Source: an uncultured Eubacteriales bacterium (GTDB lineage Bacteria > Bacillota > Clostridia > Oscillospirales > Oscillospiraceae). Taken from it: a DNA stretch of 64,000 nucleotides. This document shows, piece after piece, positions 26,441-35,154 of the stretch. The first letter of the stretch is position 1. Every line of letters starts with the position of its first letter. The DNA is taken from assembly GCA_958402445.1 (NCBI GenBank), contig CATXTO010000001.1:124001-188000 (forward strand), in the 5' to 3' direction. A program made the position numbers and the translations under genes. The notes beneath the pieces are model-generated. The model searched no databases and had not been told where the DNA came from. It was given only the letters and a program-made list of their open reading frames with translations.

Positions 26441-27775
26441 TTGATGCGTATCTGGAAACGGGCCTGGCTGCACACAGCACGCAAAAAGGGAAAAACCGCC
26501 CTGATGTTCCTCATCTTGTTGACGGTGTCGACATTGATTCTAACCTGCCTTTCCATCCGGACCGCCACCGATACGGCGGCGCTGAACGTTCGCAAGTCTC
26601 TGCTGGGCGGCTTTACGGTCAACGCGAAGCATCTGGAGACCTTTCTGGATGAGAATGTGGTATCCGATCTTTTAGAGCAATCCGGCATGCGGGATCAGTA
26701 CAATCTGCGCTCCTACGAAAAGGTGGAATATCGGAACAAATACGGGCAGAAGCTGAAGATAAAAACCGAGGGCGCCGCGCCGGCTTCCCTTGGCTATGAG
26801 CATGCGGGCAAAATGGTAAGCGCGACCCATTCGGATTTGGAGCCCTATTTTACAGAAGCCGGGTTTGAACTGATCGGAGGGCGGCATATCACCGCTGGGG
26901 ACAAAAATAAGATCATCGTGAGCGACACGTTTGCAACCATGAACGGGCTGAAGCTGGGGGATCGCTTTCTGCTTGGCGACCTGCATTCGTACCGTCAGAC
27001 GGAGGTGGAAATTGTCGGAATCTTTAAACCCTCCAAGAGTATGGAGGCGGGCGAGATGACGCCGCCTAATGAATTGTACGAAAACGTCTGTTTTACAGAC
27101 GACGAGACCTATTCCCGACTGTCCTTTGACGACGGCAATTATTACCAATACGGCAATTTTTATGTGGAAGATCCGCAGCAGTTAGACGAGATCCTGGAAA
27201 AGGTGAAGGATATTCCCGGCGTGGATTGGGAGAGCTGCACCTTTACGAAAAACGACTCGGATTATCTGCATGCCAAACTGGAGCTGGGAGCGCTGCAGAG
27301 CCTGGTCTGCGTTGTTGTGCTGATTTTAATTGCAATCAGCTTAGTAATGCTCACCTTGATTGTGCTCCTATGGGTCAGAGCGCGCATCCAGGAGATCGGC
27401 ATGCTCCTGGCGATGGGGATTGGCAAGGGGAATATCATCCTGCAGCATATCACGGAACTCCTGCGCATTGCTGTTTTTGCCTTTACCCTATCCTTTGCCA
27501 CAAGCTCACTCATTGCGCAGCAGGTCGGTGATGCCATGCTGGAGCGGGCAGCCGTTGAGGGTCGCGTTACCGAAAAGGACTTGATGGACGGCACCCTACA
27601 AGAGCAGGGGCCGGACAAAGCGCCAGCGCTTGAAACCATCGATATTGAGGTATCGGCTTTGAATTTGCTGCTGGTCTGCGGGGTTGGAACCGGAATGATA
27701 TTGATCTCTGTCGCAGTTGCATCCACTCCCATTCTGCGCATGAAACCAAGAGAAATTCTGACCAAAATGAGCTAG
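26441..27775 (+). CDS. FtsX-like ABC transporter permease
   Basis: Intact permease of 444 residues. The start TTG/ATG region follows GGGGGAAATC, and an ATG lies at 26444 as an alternative. One N-terminal span (KTALMFLILLTVSTLILTCL), a large extracellular domain and three C-terminal spans are seen, ending in ILRMKPREILTKMS. It is a paralogue of the preceding broken permease, so the original transporter was probably a two-permease heterodimer with one ATPase. Substrate may be a peptide, from family context only. A terminator lies downstream at 27898. Confidence 0.85.
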   Translation: MMRIWKRAWLHTARKKGKTALMFLILLTVSTLILTCLSIRTATDTAALNVRKSLLGGFTVNAKHLETFLDENVVSDLLEQSGMRDQYNLRSYEKVEYRNKYGQKLKIKTEGAAPASLGYEHAGKMVSATHSDLEPYFTEAGFELIGGRHITAGDKNKIIVSDTFATMNGLKLGDRFLLGDLHSYRQTEVEIVGIFKPSKSMEAGEMTPPNELYENVCFTDDETYSRLSFDDGNYYQYGNFYVEDPQQLDEILEKVKDIPGVDWESCTFTKNDSDYLHAKLELGALQSLVCVVVLILIAISLVMLTLIVLLWVRARIQEIGMLLAMGIGKGNIILQHITELLRIAVFAFTLSFATSSLIAQQVGDAMLERAAVEGRVTEKDLMDGTLQEQGPDKAPALETIDIEVSALNLLLVCGVGTGMILISVAVASTPILRMKPREILTKMS

Positions 27776-27810
27776 AGAGCCGCGTAACCTGCGTATACGA
27801 AAGCAGATGG

Positions 27811-27881
27811 GGTGAGATTATATCATCAAACAGATCTGGTTCATTCCGGAATGACAGTTCATTTTTCACATAAGTCTCACC
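27811..27881. repeat. inverted repeat GGTGAGA/TCTCACC with 57-base spacing
   Basis: GGTGAGA at 27811-27817 and TCTCACC at 27875-27881 face each other. The enclosed sequence also holds the short palindrome TTCATTCCGGAATGA. No gene lies here. It could be a mobile-element scar, but there is no direct evidence for one. Confidence 0.35.
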
Positions 27882-27897
27882 AAACAATAGACCGATA

Positions 27898-27937
27898 AAG
27901 CGGTGCAGGGAACGTATCCCTGCACCGCTTATTTTAC
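27898..27937 (+). terminator. terminator after the ABC transporter
   Basis: AAGCGGTGCAGGGA (27898-27911) pairs perfectly with TCCCTGCACCGCTT (27917-27930) and is followed by ATTTTA. Confidence 0.75.
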
Positions 27938-28075
27938 AGCCATCGTGCCTATTTTTGTTACACCTAATAAGTTTCGAATCATGCGGTTTGAGCTTACCCA
28001 TATCGTTTTTATTGCCTTTAGAAAAGACCTGAATTACGCAGAGGGAACGACCAAAAAGAAAGATGGAAAGTAGAC

Positions 28076-28129
28076 TTGACATATGGGAAAAACTGTGATA
28101 GAGTTGAGCCGTGGAAAGGAAGCTTTCCA
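28076..28129 (+). promoter_or_regulatory. promoter and possible operator of the XRE gene
   Basis: TTGACA (28076-28081) and TAGAGT (28099-28104) are spaced by 17 bases. A dyad TGGAAAG-GAAG-CTTTCCA follows at 28112-28129, between promoter and ribosome-binding site, where an autoregulating repressor could bind. Confidence 0.55.
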
Positions 28130-28146
28130 TAGGAGGGAGGGACCCT

Positions 28147-28350
28147 GTGAAAAACAGATTGGAGGAGATTCGAAAGAATTGGGGACTGAAGCAGGAAGAC
28201 CTGGCCGAAGCCCTGGAGGTGTCAAGGCAGACTATTGGTTCTTTGGAAAACGGACGCTATAATCCCTCTATTTTACTGGCGTTCAAGATCGCGCGTTTTT
28301 TTCACATGCAAATTGAAGAAATTTTTCTTTATGAGGAGGATACGCCATGA
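28147..28350 (+). CDS. small XRE-family helix-turn-helix regulator
   Basis: Compact regulator of 67 residues: NRLEEIRKNWGLKQEDLAEALEV, given here only in part as KQEDLAEALEVSRQTIG, then NGRYNPSILLAFKIARFF and IEEIFLYEED. This matches the YgzD-type subgroup that is nearly only a helix-turn-helix. The GTG at 28147 has GGAGGGAGGG before it. It overlaps the downstream membrane gene by 4 bases. This pairing is common in Firmicutes; the role of the pair is unclear. Confidence 0.85.
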   Translation: MKNRLEEIRKNWGLKQEDLAEALEVSRQTIGSLENGRYNPSILLAFKIARFFHMQIEEIFLYEEDTP

Positions 28351-28778
28351 AAAAGAAGTGGATGGATCCCGTTGTGACGCTGGTTGGAATTGTATTGTTG
28401 CTTTTCGGTTTAATCTGGATCAAAGGCGATTTCCATACACCGGCAGCTATGCGTGCGCTTCCATACGTTTGCATCGGCGTGGGGTGCGGGCTGTTTGGCC
28501 AGGGAATCGGAAGCCTGATCAGTAGCCACACCCTAAAAAAGCACCCTGAACTGCAAAAACAGATGGAAATCAGTCAAAAAGACGAGAGAAATCAGGCAAT
28601 TCAGAACCGGGCAAAAAGTAAAGCCTTTGACCGGATGTTATATGTGTTCAGCGCGCTGATCCTAGCCTTTGCAGTTATGGGTGTGGATGTCGTCGTTGTT
28701 TTATTACTGGTATTCGTCTACCTGTTTGTCATTGGTACGTTCGTTTATTATTTTGCAAGATACGATAAGGAAATGTAA
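28347..28778 (+). CDS. four-span membrane protein paired with XRE regulator
   Basis: Unrecognised product of 143 residues. Spans are VVTLVGIVLLLFGLIWI, LPYVCIGVGCGLFGQGIG, MLYVFSALILAFAVMGV and VVLLLVFVYLFVIGTFVYYF. A charged loop of about 35 residues (KKHPELQKQMEISQKDERNQ) separates the two pairs. It starts in the ATGA overlap with the regulator gene, so the two are co-expressed. The loop resembles that in other XRE-linked membrane proteins. Function unknown. Confidence 0.75.
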   Translation: MKKKWMDPVVTLVGIVLLLFGLIWIKGDFHTPAAMRALPYVCIGVGCGLFGQGIGSLISSHTLKKHPELQKQMEISQKDERNQAIQNRAKSKAFDRMLYVFSALILAFAVMGVDVVVVLLLVFVYLFVIGTFVYYFARYDKEM

Positions 28779-28826
28779 CGTCGGCTATTGCGCAGAAAAA
28801 TAGGTAAATCCATAATACGAAACAAG

Positions 28827-28866
28827 CGGCGCGCCTTGGAAACCAAGACGCGCCGATATTGTTTCT
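28827..28866. terminator. convergent hairpin between membrane gene and small Cys gene
   Basis: CGGCGCG (28827-28833) pairs with CGCGCCG (28849-28855), and the inner CTTGG with CCAAG. TTGTTTC follows on the plus strand. It lies between converging genes and may serve both. Confidence 0.6.
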
Positions 28867-29075
28867 TAAAGGGAAAAATCCTCCTGATCAAACCGGGAAA
28901 AATCCAAAGCTTTCGGCCTGGGCGGGATTCGTTTCAACGGGTCGTAGCGAAACCTCCGGCACCCGCCGGAGAAGGAGACCAGTCCCTTTTTGGAACAAAC
29001 CACCTGCTCAGAATCAATCCGAGCACCATGGACGCAATATTGGCAGGAACGTTGGACTTTTCTCCGAAACAGCAT
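28866..29075 (-). CDS. small Cys-containing conserved protein
   Basis: Product of 69 residues: a CQYCVHG pair, a second Cys in VVCSKKG and a third in GGCRRFRYDPLKR, followed by PPRPKALDFSRFDQED. The Cys arrangement could bind a metal. I recall similar short proteins in many Clostridia near the ylbJ-like gene, but this was not checked. It lies just downstream of that gene on the same strand. Function unknown. Confidence 0.65.
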   Translation of the reverse strand: MLFRRKVQRSCQYCVHGARIDSEQVVCSKKGLVSFSGGCRRFRYDPLKRIPPRPKALDFSRFDQEDFSL

Positions 29076-29099
29076 GGCGGCACCTCCGATTTTTTTCTA

Positions 29100-30203
29100 T
29101 TATACCTCAGCCGTTTTCTGTTTTCCAGCCCTTTTTCGCAGATTGAGACACCAAATGCCGACGCCGACCAAAAATAGTCCTGTAACGGTTCCCGTGGCTC
29201 GAAGCAATCCGGCGTGGTTGGGGATCACTACCTCAGATACGGAGACCTCCCGCGGTAAAATTCCCGGAAACGCCACCATTGCAAACCAAGTTATCAGCAC
29301 GGCCAGGGTACCTTGTAAAATTTTTCCGAACAGGTAATACTTGCCGGAGAGCCCCGCCGGCCGGATCACGGATTTGGTTTGCATCCAAACGCAGATACCC
29401 CCAAAGGCTAAAAAGCCGGAGGCCATACAGTAACGCAATCCCGGCGCGTCCAACTGTGGCAGCAGGCAGCAGCCGCCGGCCAGCTCCAACAGGCCGGAAA
29501 CCGCCACATTCATGGCCGGAGACAACCAAGTCCCCAATGCTTTGGCCAAAAATACAGAAATCACCCGGAACAAAATGACGTAGCCGCAAATCAAGGCCAT
29601 CGTCCTGACGGCCGCCGCGACCGCATCTGGCAGGCTGATTCTCGGCCCACGCCCGTCGGAAAGCCGCTGCGATGTCGGTCTGGAATCCTTCGTGCGTAGG
29701 AGAACGCCGGTCAGGAGCGCAGAAGTAATGTGTATGCAGTACAGCGCGGCGGCGACCTTGGGACTGCCGAAAATACCGCCCAGCATGCCGAAAATGAAGG
29801 CGGGACCTGCGTTGCTGCAAAAACCCAGCAGCCGCTCGGCGGACTCCCGGTCCAGCCGCCCATCCCGGTACAGGTCTGCAGCGGTTTGCGCACCCACCGG
29901 ATAACCGCCCAATGTGCCCATGGCCACAGCCGCCGCACCCTGGGCGGGCAAGCCGAAGAGCGGTTTCATAATAGGGCCTAATATTTTCGTACATCCTTGC
30001 ACGGCTGCGGAGCCTGTGAACAAGCGGGAGAGGACCAGGAAAGGAAAAAGCGCCGGCACCACTGTCTCTAAGCACAGGCGGATTCCCTCCCCGGCGGCGG
30101 CCACGGCGGTTCGGGCGTCCAGGATAAGGGCCAAAATCCCCAGGAAGCTCAAAAGCGCCGGTAGAATCGCCGCCCATGTTGATGATTTATCTCGCACTGG
30201 CAT
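29100..30203 (-). CDS. ylbJ: YlbJ-like sporulation integral membrane protein
   Basis: Polytopic membrane protein of 367 residues. It has the nucleoside-recognition/gate-type motifs VVPALFPFLVLSRL, GTLGGYPVGAQ and LLGFCSNAGPAFIFGMLG, as in sporulation protein YlbJ. About nine hydrophobic spans are visible. The start is uncertain: the ATG at 30203 has its Shine-Dalgarno-like GAGGTG immediately adjacent, while a GTG at 30197 would have better spacing. The ylbJ assignment is by family; the gene faces away from yqfC and yqfD. Confidence 0.78.
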   Translation of the reverse strand: MPVRDKSSTWAAILPALLSFLGILALILDARTAVAAAGEGIRLCLETVVPALFPFLVLSRLFTGSAAVQGCTKILGPIMKPLFGLPAQGAAAVAMGTLGGYPVGAQTAADLYRDGRLDRESAERLLGFCSNAGPAFIFGMLGGIFGSPKVAAALYCIHITSALLTGVLLRTKDSRPTSQRLSDGRGPRISLPDAVAAAVRTMALICGYVILFRVISVFLAKALGTWLSPAMNVAVSGLLELAGGCCLLPQLDAPGLRYCMASGFLAFGGICVWMQTKSVIRPAGLSGKYYLFGKILQGTLAVLITWFAMVAFPGILPREVSVSEVVIPNHAGLLRATGTVTGLFLVGVGIWCLNLRKRAGKQKTAEV

Positions 30204-30287
30204 CACCTCAAAAGAATCTATGCGCCTTGGTCAAGTCTTTTGCCAAGGTGCATATATTTTTATAAAAAACAAGGATGGGATGAGGCC

Positions 30288-30566
30288 ATGAAAAACAGTC
30301 ACTCCATGCTTCGCCTGATGGCGGAAGCAACGGACGCACCCCAGGAGCTGCTGCCTGGTACCCCCCTGATTGAAATTACGGACAACAGCCGTGTCCTGAT
30401 TGAAAATCACGGCGGCGTTACGGAATATGAGACCAATTTGATCCGGGTCCGGCTTCGGTTCGGCGCCGTCATCATACGTGGCAGCGGGCTAACAATTACA
30501 CGCATGAGCAAAAGCCAATTGATCATCGCGGGAGCCCTGCAGGGCGTAGAGTTGGAACGGGGGTGA
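30288..30566 (+). CDS. yqfC: sporulation protein YqfC
   Basis: Small YabP/YqfC-family protein of 92 residues. The pattern includes GTPLIEITDNSRVLIENHGGV, shown in part, YETNLIRVRLRFGAVIIRG and LTITRMSKSQLIIAG. The ATG at 30288 follows GGGATGAGG. It is followed after 4 bases by yqfD, which is the canonical order. In sporulating Firmicutes it is expressed in the mother cell; the exact function is unknown. Confidence 0.88.
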   Translation: MKNSHSMLRLMAEATDAPQELLPGTPLIEITDNSRVLIENHGGVTEYETNLIRVRLRFGAVIIRGSGLTITRMSKSQLIIAGALQGVELERG

Positions 30567-30570
30567 GTCG

Positions 30571-31830
30571 TTGAATCGAATTTTGCGTTATTTTCTGGGA
30601 AAAGTAGAGCTAGAACTGGTCAGCGCGGAACCTGCGGCTGCATTGACCTATTATGCGGCCCATCATATCCGGTTTCAAGAGCCTCAGGCCACTGCGCCTC
30701 TGACGATCCACATGACCATGGACTTTCGCTCCTGGAAACGAATGGAACCCTTGGCCCAGCAGCGAGGAGATCGTTGCATAGTATTAAATAAGACCGGATT
30801 TCTGGTTACGTTGCGCCGGGTCCGCCGTCGCTGGCCCTTTTTCGCTGCGCTGCTTTTGCTGCTGACGGCGGCGCTATACGCGCCCACCCGGATTTGGTTT
30901 GTGCAGGTGGAAGGAAACACGACCGTACCGGGCCGGGAGATATTGGCGGCTGCTGAGGACTGCGGCGTCCATTTTTGGGCCCGCTCCAAGGAGATTCGCA
31001 GTGAAAAAGTGAAAAATCAACTTCTGAACCTGGTACCCGAGCTGGAATGGGCGGGCGTCAATTTTTCTGGCGGCATCGCTACGGTCTCTGTCCGGGAGCG
31101 CATGACCGGCGAGGAGGTTCGGGATCGGTCCGCCATTACCAACGTGATTGCCGCACGGGACGGCGTTATCATCTCGATGAGCGTGTTGGGTGGAGAAGCG
31201 GTCTGCCAGGTGGGGCAGGCGGTGCGGGCGGGAGAGCTGCTGGTCTCCGGATGCATAGAGTGCCCCAGCCATACGCAGTATACCCATGCCGACGCGGAGA
31301 TTTATGCCCTGACCCAGCGGGAAGTAACGGCGGTCTACCCGGCGCAGTGGACGAAAAAGGCCTACACCGGAAAGGTGAATCGCTCTTATAGCCTGCTGAT
31401 TGGAAAAAAGAGAATAAATTTATTCGGAAACAGTGGAATTTCCGATGGCAGTTGTGATAAAATGACGGAGATCAAAACACTGCGGCTGCCCGGCGGCTTA
31501 TCCCTGCCCGTCTCTCTGGTTGTGGAAACCGTGCGGACCTATGAGGCGGAGCCTTTGGATGTGCTGGAGGCAACTGCCCAGGAGGCCCTGTCCTCCTATA
31601 CCAGAGCAGCGGTCGCCGGCGATATGATTGCGGGAGAGATTTTTCAGGAGTTGCCCTCCTACTCCCAGGATCAGGGCGTTTTTCAGGTGGACGTAACCTA
31701 TGCCTGTCGGGAGATGATTGCCCGGCAGCGCGTAGTAGATTTATTTGAAGGTGAAATTACAAATGACGGAACGAATCGTGAACGTGGAGCGCGTGGAGGA
31801 CCTTATCAGCGTATTCGGCTCTTTGGATGA
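30571..31830 (+). CDS. yqfD: sporulation protein YqfD
   Basis: Product of 419 residues starting at a TTG with GGGGGTGAG upstream. One membrane span lies near residues 90-108 (FFAALLLLLTAALYAPTRIW), followed by a FtsQ/POTRA-like segment (VEGNTTVPGREILAAAEDCG). A C-terminal region rich in beta strands (LVSGCIECPSHTQYTHADA, and TVRTYEAEPLDVLEATAQEA) is typical of YqfD. Its 3' end overlaps phoH by 68 bases. It follows yqfC directly. Confidence 0.88.
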   Translation: MNRILRYFLGKVELELVSAEPAAALTYYAAHHIRFQEPQATAPLTIHMTMDFRSWKRMEPLAQQRGDRCIVLNKTGFLVTLRRVRRRWPFFAALLLLLTAALYAPTRIWFVQVEGNTTVPGREILAAAEDCGVHFWARSKEIRSEKVKNQLLNLVPELEWAGVNFSGGIATVSVRERMTGEEVRDRSAITNVIAARDGVIISMSVLGGEAVCQVGQAVRAGELLVSGCIECPSHTQYTHADAEIYALTQREVTAVYPAQWTKKAYTGKVNRSYSLLIGKKRINLFGNSGISDGSCDKMTEIKTLRLPGGLSLPVSLVVETVRTYEAEPLDVLEATAQEALSSYTRAAVAGDMIAGEIFQELPSYSQDQGVFQVDVTYACREMIARQRVVDLFEGEITNDGTNRERGARGGPYQRIRLFG

Positions 31831-32773
31831 AAATATCCGCCGGATTGAACAGGGACTGGGCGTGCAGATTGTCAACCGGGGCTCGGATTTAAAGGTATCG
31901 GGGGAGGAGGATGCTACGGAAAAGGCCATCCGTACCATTGAGGGCCTTATGGCTCTGGCCTCCAAGGGCGAAATCATCGATGAGCAAAAGGTCCGCTATC
32001 TCATCACGCTGGTCCAGTCCGGAAACGACGACCAGGTGGGGGAGATGACAAAGGACGTGGTCTGTATTACGGCCAAGGGGAAGCCGATCAAGGCCAAAAC
32101 GCTTGGTCAGCAGCATTATATGAAGGCGATTCAAAAAAGCACTGTCACCATCGGCGTGGGACCGGCTGGCACCGGGAAGACCTATCTGGCGGTAGCCGCC
32201 GCCGTGGCGGCGTTCCGGGAGCGGACTGTGAACCGGATTATTTTAACTCGGCCTGCGGTGGAGGCGGGGGAGCGCCTGGGCTTCCTGCCGGGGGACTTGC
32301 AAAATAAGGTAGACCCCTACCTGCGTCCTCTATACGACGCGCTGTATGACATGCTGGGCCCGGAGACCTACCAGAAATATTTGGAGCGCGGCAGTATTGA
32401 GGTGGCGCCCCTGGCCTATATGCGGGGAAGAACCTTGGACGACAGCTTTATCATCCTGGACGAAGCACAAAACACGACGCGGGAACAGATGAAAATGTTT
32501 TTGACACGCCTGGGCTTTGGATCAAAGGTGGTCATCACCGGGGATGTGACGCAGATTGACCTGCCCGAAGATAAGGTCAGCGGTCTGAAAGACGCCGTTC
32601 GCGTTTTGGCCAACGTGGAGGACATCGCCATTTGCACCCTCACCAGCGCCGATGTGGTGCGTCATGCGTTGGTGCAAAAGATCATCAACGCCTATGAAAA
32701 GGCGGAGCGCCGCCGCTCAGAGGCGAGGCCTGCTCCCCAGGGAAAGGGCAAGTATAGAGGAAGTCGGAAATGA
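31763..32773 (+). CDS. phoH: PhoH-family ATPase
   Basis: RNA-related P-loop ATPase of 336 residues. The N-terminal KH-like part (VGSLDENIRRIEQ, then VNRGSDLKVSG) precedes Walker A GPAGTGKTYLAVAAAVAAF and Walker B DDSFIILDEAQNTT, with LTRPAVEAGERLGFLPGD between. The start at 31763 has AAGGTG upstream; TTG 31745 and GTG 31751 are weaker options. It overlaps ybeY by 4 bases, which is the usual phoH-ybeY order of Firmicutes. Confidence 0.93.
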   Translation: MTERIVNVERVEDLISVFGSLDENIRRIEQGLGVQIVNRGSDLKVSGEEDATEKAIRTIEGLMALASKGEIIDEQKVRYLITLVQSGNDDQVGEMTKDVVCITAKGKPIKAKTLGQQHYMKAIQKSTVTIGVGPAGTGKTYLAVAAAVAAFRERTVNRIILTRPAVEAGERLGFLPGDLQNKVDPYLRPLYDALYDMLGPETYQKYLERGSIEVAPLAYMRGRTLDDSFIILDEAQNTTREQMKMFLTRLGFGSKVVITGDVTQIDLPEDKVSGLKDAVRVLANVEDIAICTLTSADVVRHALVQKIINAYEKAERRRSEARPAPQGKGKYRGSRK

Positions 32774-33264
32774 ATACCAAAATTAATTTTACCTATGAGC
32801 GGCGGGACGTGCGGAATCTGCCTCTAATCACAGTCGTTCGTAGGGCCATCTTAGGGGTTCTGCAAGCAGAACGGGTTCCGGTCCCCTGTGAGATCAACGT
32901 GCTGCTGACTGATGATGCCGGGATTCGCGCCATCAATAAGGCGAGCCGAGGGGTGGACCAGCCTACTGATGTATTGTCTTTCCCTATGTTTCAACTGGAG
33001 CCCGGCGCGCTGCCGGAAGATTGGTCCGAGTATCTGGACCCGGAAACAGGCCTCTGTCCCCTGGGTGATCTGGCGCTGTCCTGCCAGCGCGCCAGGACCC
33101 AGGCGGCTTCGTTCGGCCACGGCATCCGCAGAGAGGCTGGATACCTGACCATCCACTCCATGCTGCATTTACTGGGCTATGATCACGTGGATGAGGGAAC
33201 GGAGAAGGCAAGGATGCGCGCGCGGGAGGAGTCCATTGCCGCAACCATCGGTCTGCACCGCTGA
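32770..33264 (+). CDS. ybeY: endoribonuclease YbeY
   Basis: Metal-dependent rRNA-maturation endoribonuclease of 164 residues. The zinc-binding signature is HSMLHLLGYDH, with the typical DVLSFPMFQ and LGDLALSCQRARTQA segments before it. It overlaps phoH by 4 bases. The gene is followed after 17 bases by era. Length is normal for the family. Confidence 0.94.
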   Translation: MNTKINFTYERRDVRNLPLITVVRRAILGVLQAERVPVPCEINVLLTDDAGIRAINKASRGVDQPTDVLSFPMFQLEPGALPEDWSEYLDPETGLCPLGDLALSCQRARTQAASFGHGIRREAGYLTIHSMLHLLGYDHVDEGTEKARMRAREESIAATIGLHR

Positions 33265-33281
33265 TACAAAGGAGTTTTGGA

Positions 33282-34175
33282 ATGAGGATCACGAAAACCG
33301 CTATGATAACCATTGCCGGCCGCCCCAATGTAGGGAAGTCCACGCTCACCAACCGGCTGGTGGGGGAGAAGGTGGCGATTGTCTCCCATAAGCCACAAAC
33401 TACTCGGAACCGGATCTGCGGCATTGTAAACCGGGAGGATACCCAGTTCATTTTTGTGGACACGCCAGGGTATCATCAACCTCGGACCAAGCTGGGAGAT
33501 TATATGGTGCGGGTCACCAAACAATCCGTTTTTGACGTGGACGCCGTACTTTTGATGGTGGAACCCATTGCCAATATCGGCGCCCAAGAGGCCGCGCTGC
33601 TTCAGCAGCTCAAGGCGTGCGGGGAGCCGGTGATCCTGGTCATCAATAAGATTGACTCGGCGGAAAAGGCCAGCCTTCTTGCCGTCATCGCCGTCTATTC
33701 CCAAGCTATGGAGTTTGCCGCAGTGGTTCCCATCAGCGCCAAAACTGGCGAGGGCATGGAGGCGCTGCTGTCGGAATGCGGAAAATTTGCCGCAGAGGGT
33801 CCACAGCTTTTTCCAGACGGCATGACCTCAGACCAGCCGGAACGTCAGGTCATGGCGGAAATCATACGGGAAAAGCTGCTCTGGTGCCTGGAGCGGGAGG
33901 TCCCCCATGGGACCGCTGTAGAAATAACGCGGTTTTCCGAACGAGATGACGGTATCATCGACCTGGAAGCGACGATTTATTGCGAAAAACCAAACCACAA
34001 GGGTATTATTATTGGAAAGCAGGGCGCGACGCTGAAAAAAATATCCACCCTAGCCAGGGAGGATTGCGAGCGCTTCATGGGAACCAAAATTTACCTGCAA
34101 ACCTGGGTGAAAGTAAAGGAAAATTGGCGCGACAGCGACTTCCTAGTGCGGAACTTTGGATACCGGGATACATGA
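33282..34175 (+). CDS. era: GTPase Era
   Basis: 16S rRNA-associated GTPase of 297 residues. G1 is GRPNVGKSTL, G2 includes PQTTRNRICG, G3 is DTPG, G4 is NKID, and the C-terminal KH domain has KGIIIGKQGATLKKI. A ribosome-binding site (AAAGGAG) precedes the ATG at 33282. It is followed by a small YqzL-like gene and recO, which is the usual order in Firmicutes. Confidence 0.96.
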   Translation: MRITKTAMITIAGRPNVGKSTLTNRLVGEKVAIVSHKPQTTRNRICGIVNREDTQFIFVDTPGYHQPRTKLGDYMVRVTKQSVFDVDAVLLMVEPIANIGAQEAALLQQLKACGEPVILVINKIDSAEKASLLAVIAVYSQAMEFAAVVPISAKTGEGMEALLSECGKFAAEGPQLFPDGMTSDQPERQVMAEIIREKLLWCLEREVPHGTAVEITRFSERDDGIIDLEATIYCEKPNHKGIIIGKQGATLKKISTLAREDCERFMGTKIYLQTWVKVKENWRDSDFLVRNFGYRDT

Positions 34176-34264
34176 TTTACCGGGAATAGACTGCGCTTGA
34201 CCGTGAATCCTAAAAGCGTAGGGTGGTGTTGCCGCCCAACGGAATTACATGGGGAGGAACTGCA

Positions 34265-34405
34265 ATGGACGCGGAAAATTTATGGCACTGCTTTCTGGAA
34301 ACCGGCGCGCCGGAATACTATCTGCTGTACAAAACAGCGGTAAAGTCGGAGGGAACCCATGTATCTGAAAACCGAGGGGCTTGTGCTGCGGGAAGTTGCC
34401 TATAA
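34265..34405 (+). CDS. yqzL: YqzL-like small protein
   Basis: Product of 46 residues (MDAENLWHCFLETGAPEYYL, then LYKTAVKSEGTHV) whose ATG follows GGGAGGAACTGCA. It sits between era and recO, the position of yqzL in many Firmicutes, and the FLETGAPEYYLLY pattern fits that family. It overlaps the start of recO by 47 bases in another frame, so recO translation may be coupled. Function unknown. Confidence 0.65.
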   Translation: MDAENLWHCFLETGAPEYYLLYKTAVKSEGTHVSENRGACAAGSCL

Positions 34406-35129
34406 GGATGCGGACAAGCTGCTCACAGTCTTGACCCGGGACCAGGGCAAAATGACCCTGCGGGCCCGGGGCGTTCGCAGATCGGGCAGCCCCTGGAAGG
34501 CGGCCTGCCAACTCCTTGCCTGCTCTGAATTTACCATTTTCGATTACCGCGGCGGGTCCACCATCAATGAAGCCCAAACTATCGAACTATTTCCGGAGCT
34601 GCGGGAAAACTTGGAGCTGCTGGCTCTGGGCACATATTTCGCCCAAGTGGCGGAGGTGGTCTCTCAGGAGGACAATCCTAACTCGGAGCTTTTGTCCCTG
34701 ATTTTAAACGCGCTTTACGCATTGGGAAAGCTGCAAAAGCCCCAGCTGCTGGTAAAGGCCGCGTTTGAGCTGCGCGCTGCCAGCCTGGCGGGCTATACGC
34801 CGGACTTGAACGGATGCCATGTGTGCGGTAATCCGGATCCGGATCGCTTTCATTTGCGGGACGGGTGTCTGGAATGTGCTGGTTGCCAGGCGGCGGAGGG
34901 AATTCGGATGCCTCTCTCCCCGGGGATTTTAGCCGCCATGCGCCACATCGTGTTCTGCGCTCCGGGAAAACTGTTTTCCTTTCGCTTGGGGGACGCATCT
35001 CTGGAAGCGCTCAGCGGCATCACCGAGGCTTTTTTGACCACGCAGCTGGAGCGGAGCTTTTATACACTAGACTTTTACAAGGCCCTTTTTTTGTCAGATG
35101 TCGGTCAGATAAACGAGAAGCAAGAGTAA
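34359..35129 (+). CDS. recO: DNA repair protein RecO
   Basis: Recombination mediator of 256 residues that loads RecA on SSB-coated DNA. An N-terminal OB fold (MYLKTEGLVLREVAYKDADK) leads into a helical domain. A zinc-binding Cys set lies in CHVCGNPDP and CLECAGC. AGGGAAC precedes the ATG. It follows era and the YqzL-like gene, as in many Firmicutes, and is followed by a methyltransferase gene 25 bases downstream. Confidence 0.92.
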   Translation: MYLKTEGLVLREVAYKDADKLLTVLTRDQGKMTLRARGVRRSGSPWKAACQLLACSEFTIFDYRGGSTINEAQTIELFPELRENLELLALGTYFAQVAEVVSQEDNPNSELLSLILNALYALGKLQKPQLLVKAAFELRAASLAGYTPDLNGCHVCGNPDPDRFHLRDGCLECAGCQAAEGIRMPLSPGILAAMRHIVFCAPGKLFSFRLGDASLEALSGITEAFLTTQLERSFYTLDFYKALFLSDVGQINEKQE

Positions 35130-35154
35130 AGTCAGAACCAAGGAGAATTATGCC

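Noticed and set aside
27567..28130. A 187-codon minus-strand frame after the ABC transporter
   Set aside because: It runs antisense to the permease end, the terminator and the XRE leader, and it lacks a ribosome-binding site and recognisable domains.
28147..28778. The XRE gene and its partner as a toxin-antitoxin pair
   Set aside because: The partner is a four-span membrane protein without any toxin motif, and this pairing occurs widely without toxicity evidence.
28866..29177. Plus-strand frames at 28788-29177 as a gene
   Set aside because: They run through the opposite strand of a small Cys-containing gene with better codon and motif support, and have no good ribosome-binding site.
29233..30177. 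A 314-codon frame on the minus strand
   Set aside because: It is a shifted shadow of the YlbJ-like gene, rich in Gly/Arg and Ala with no domain pattern.
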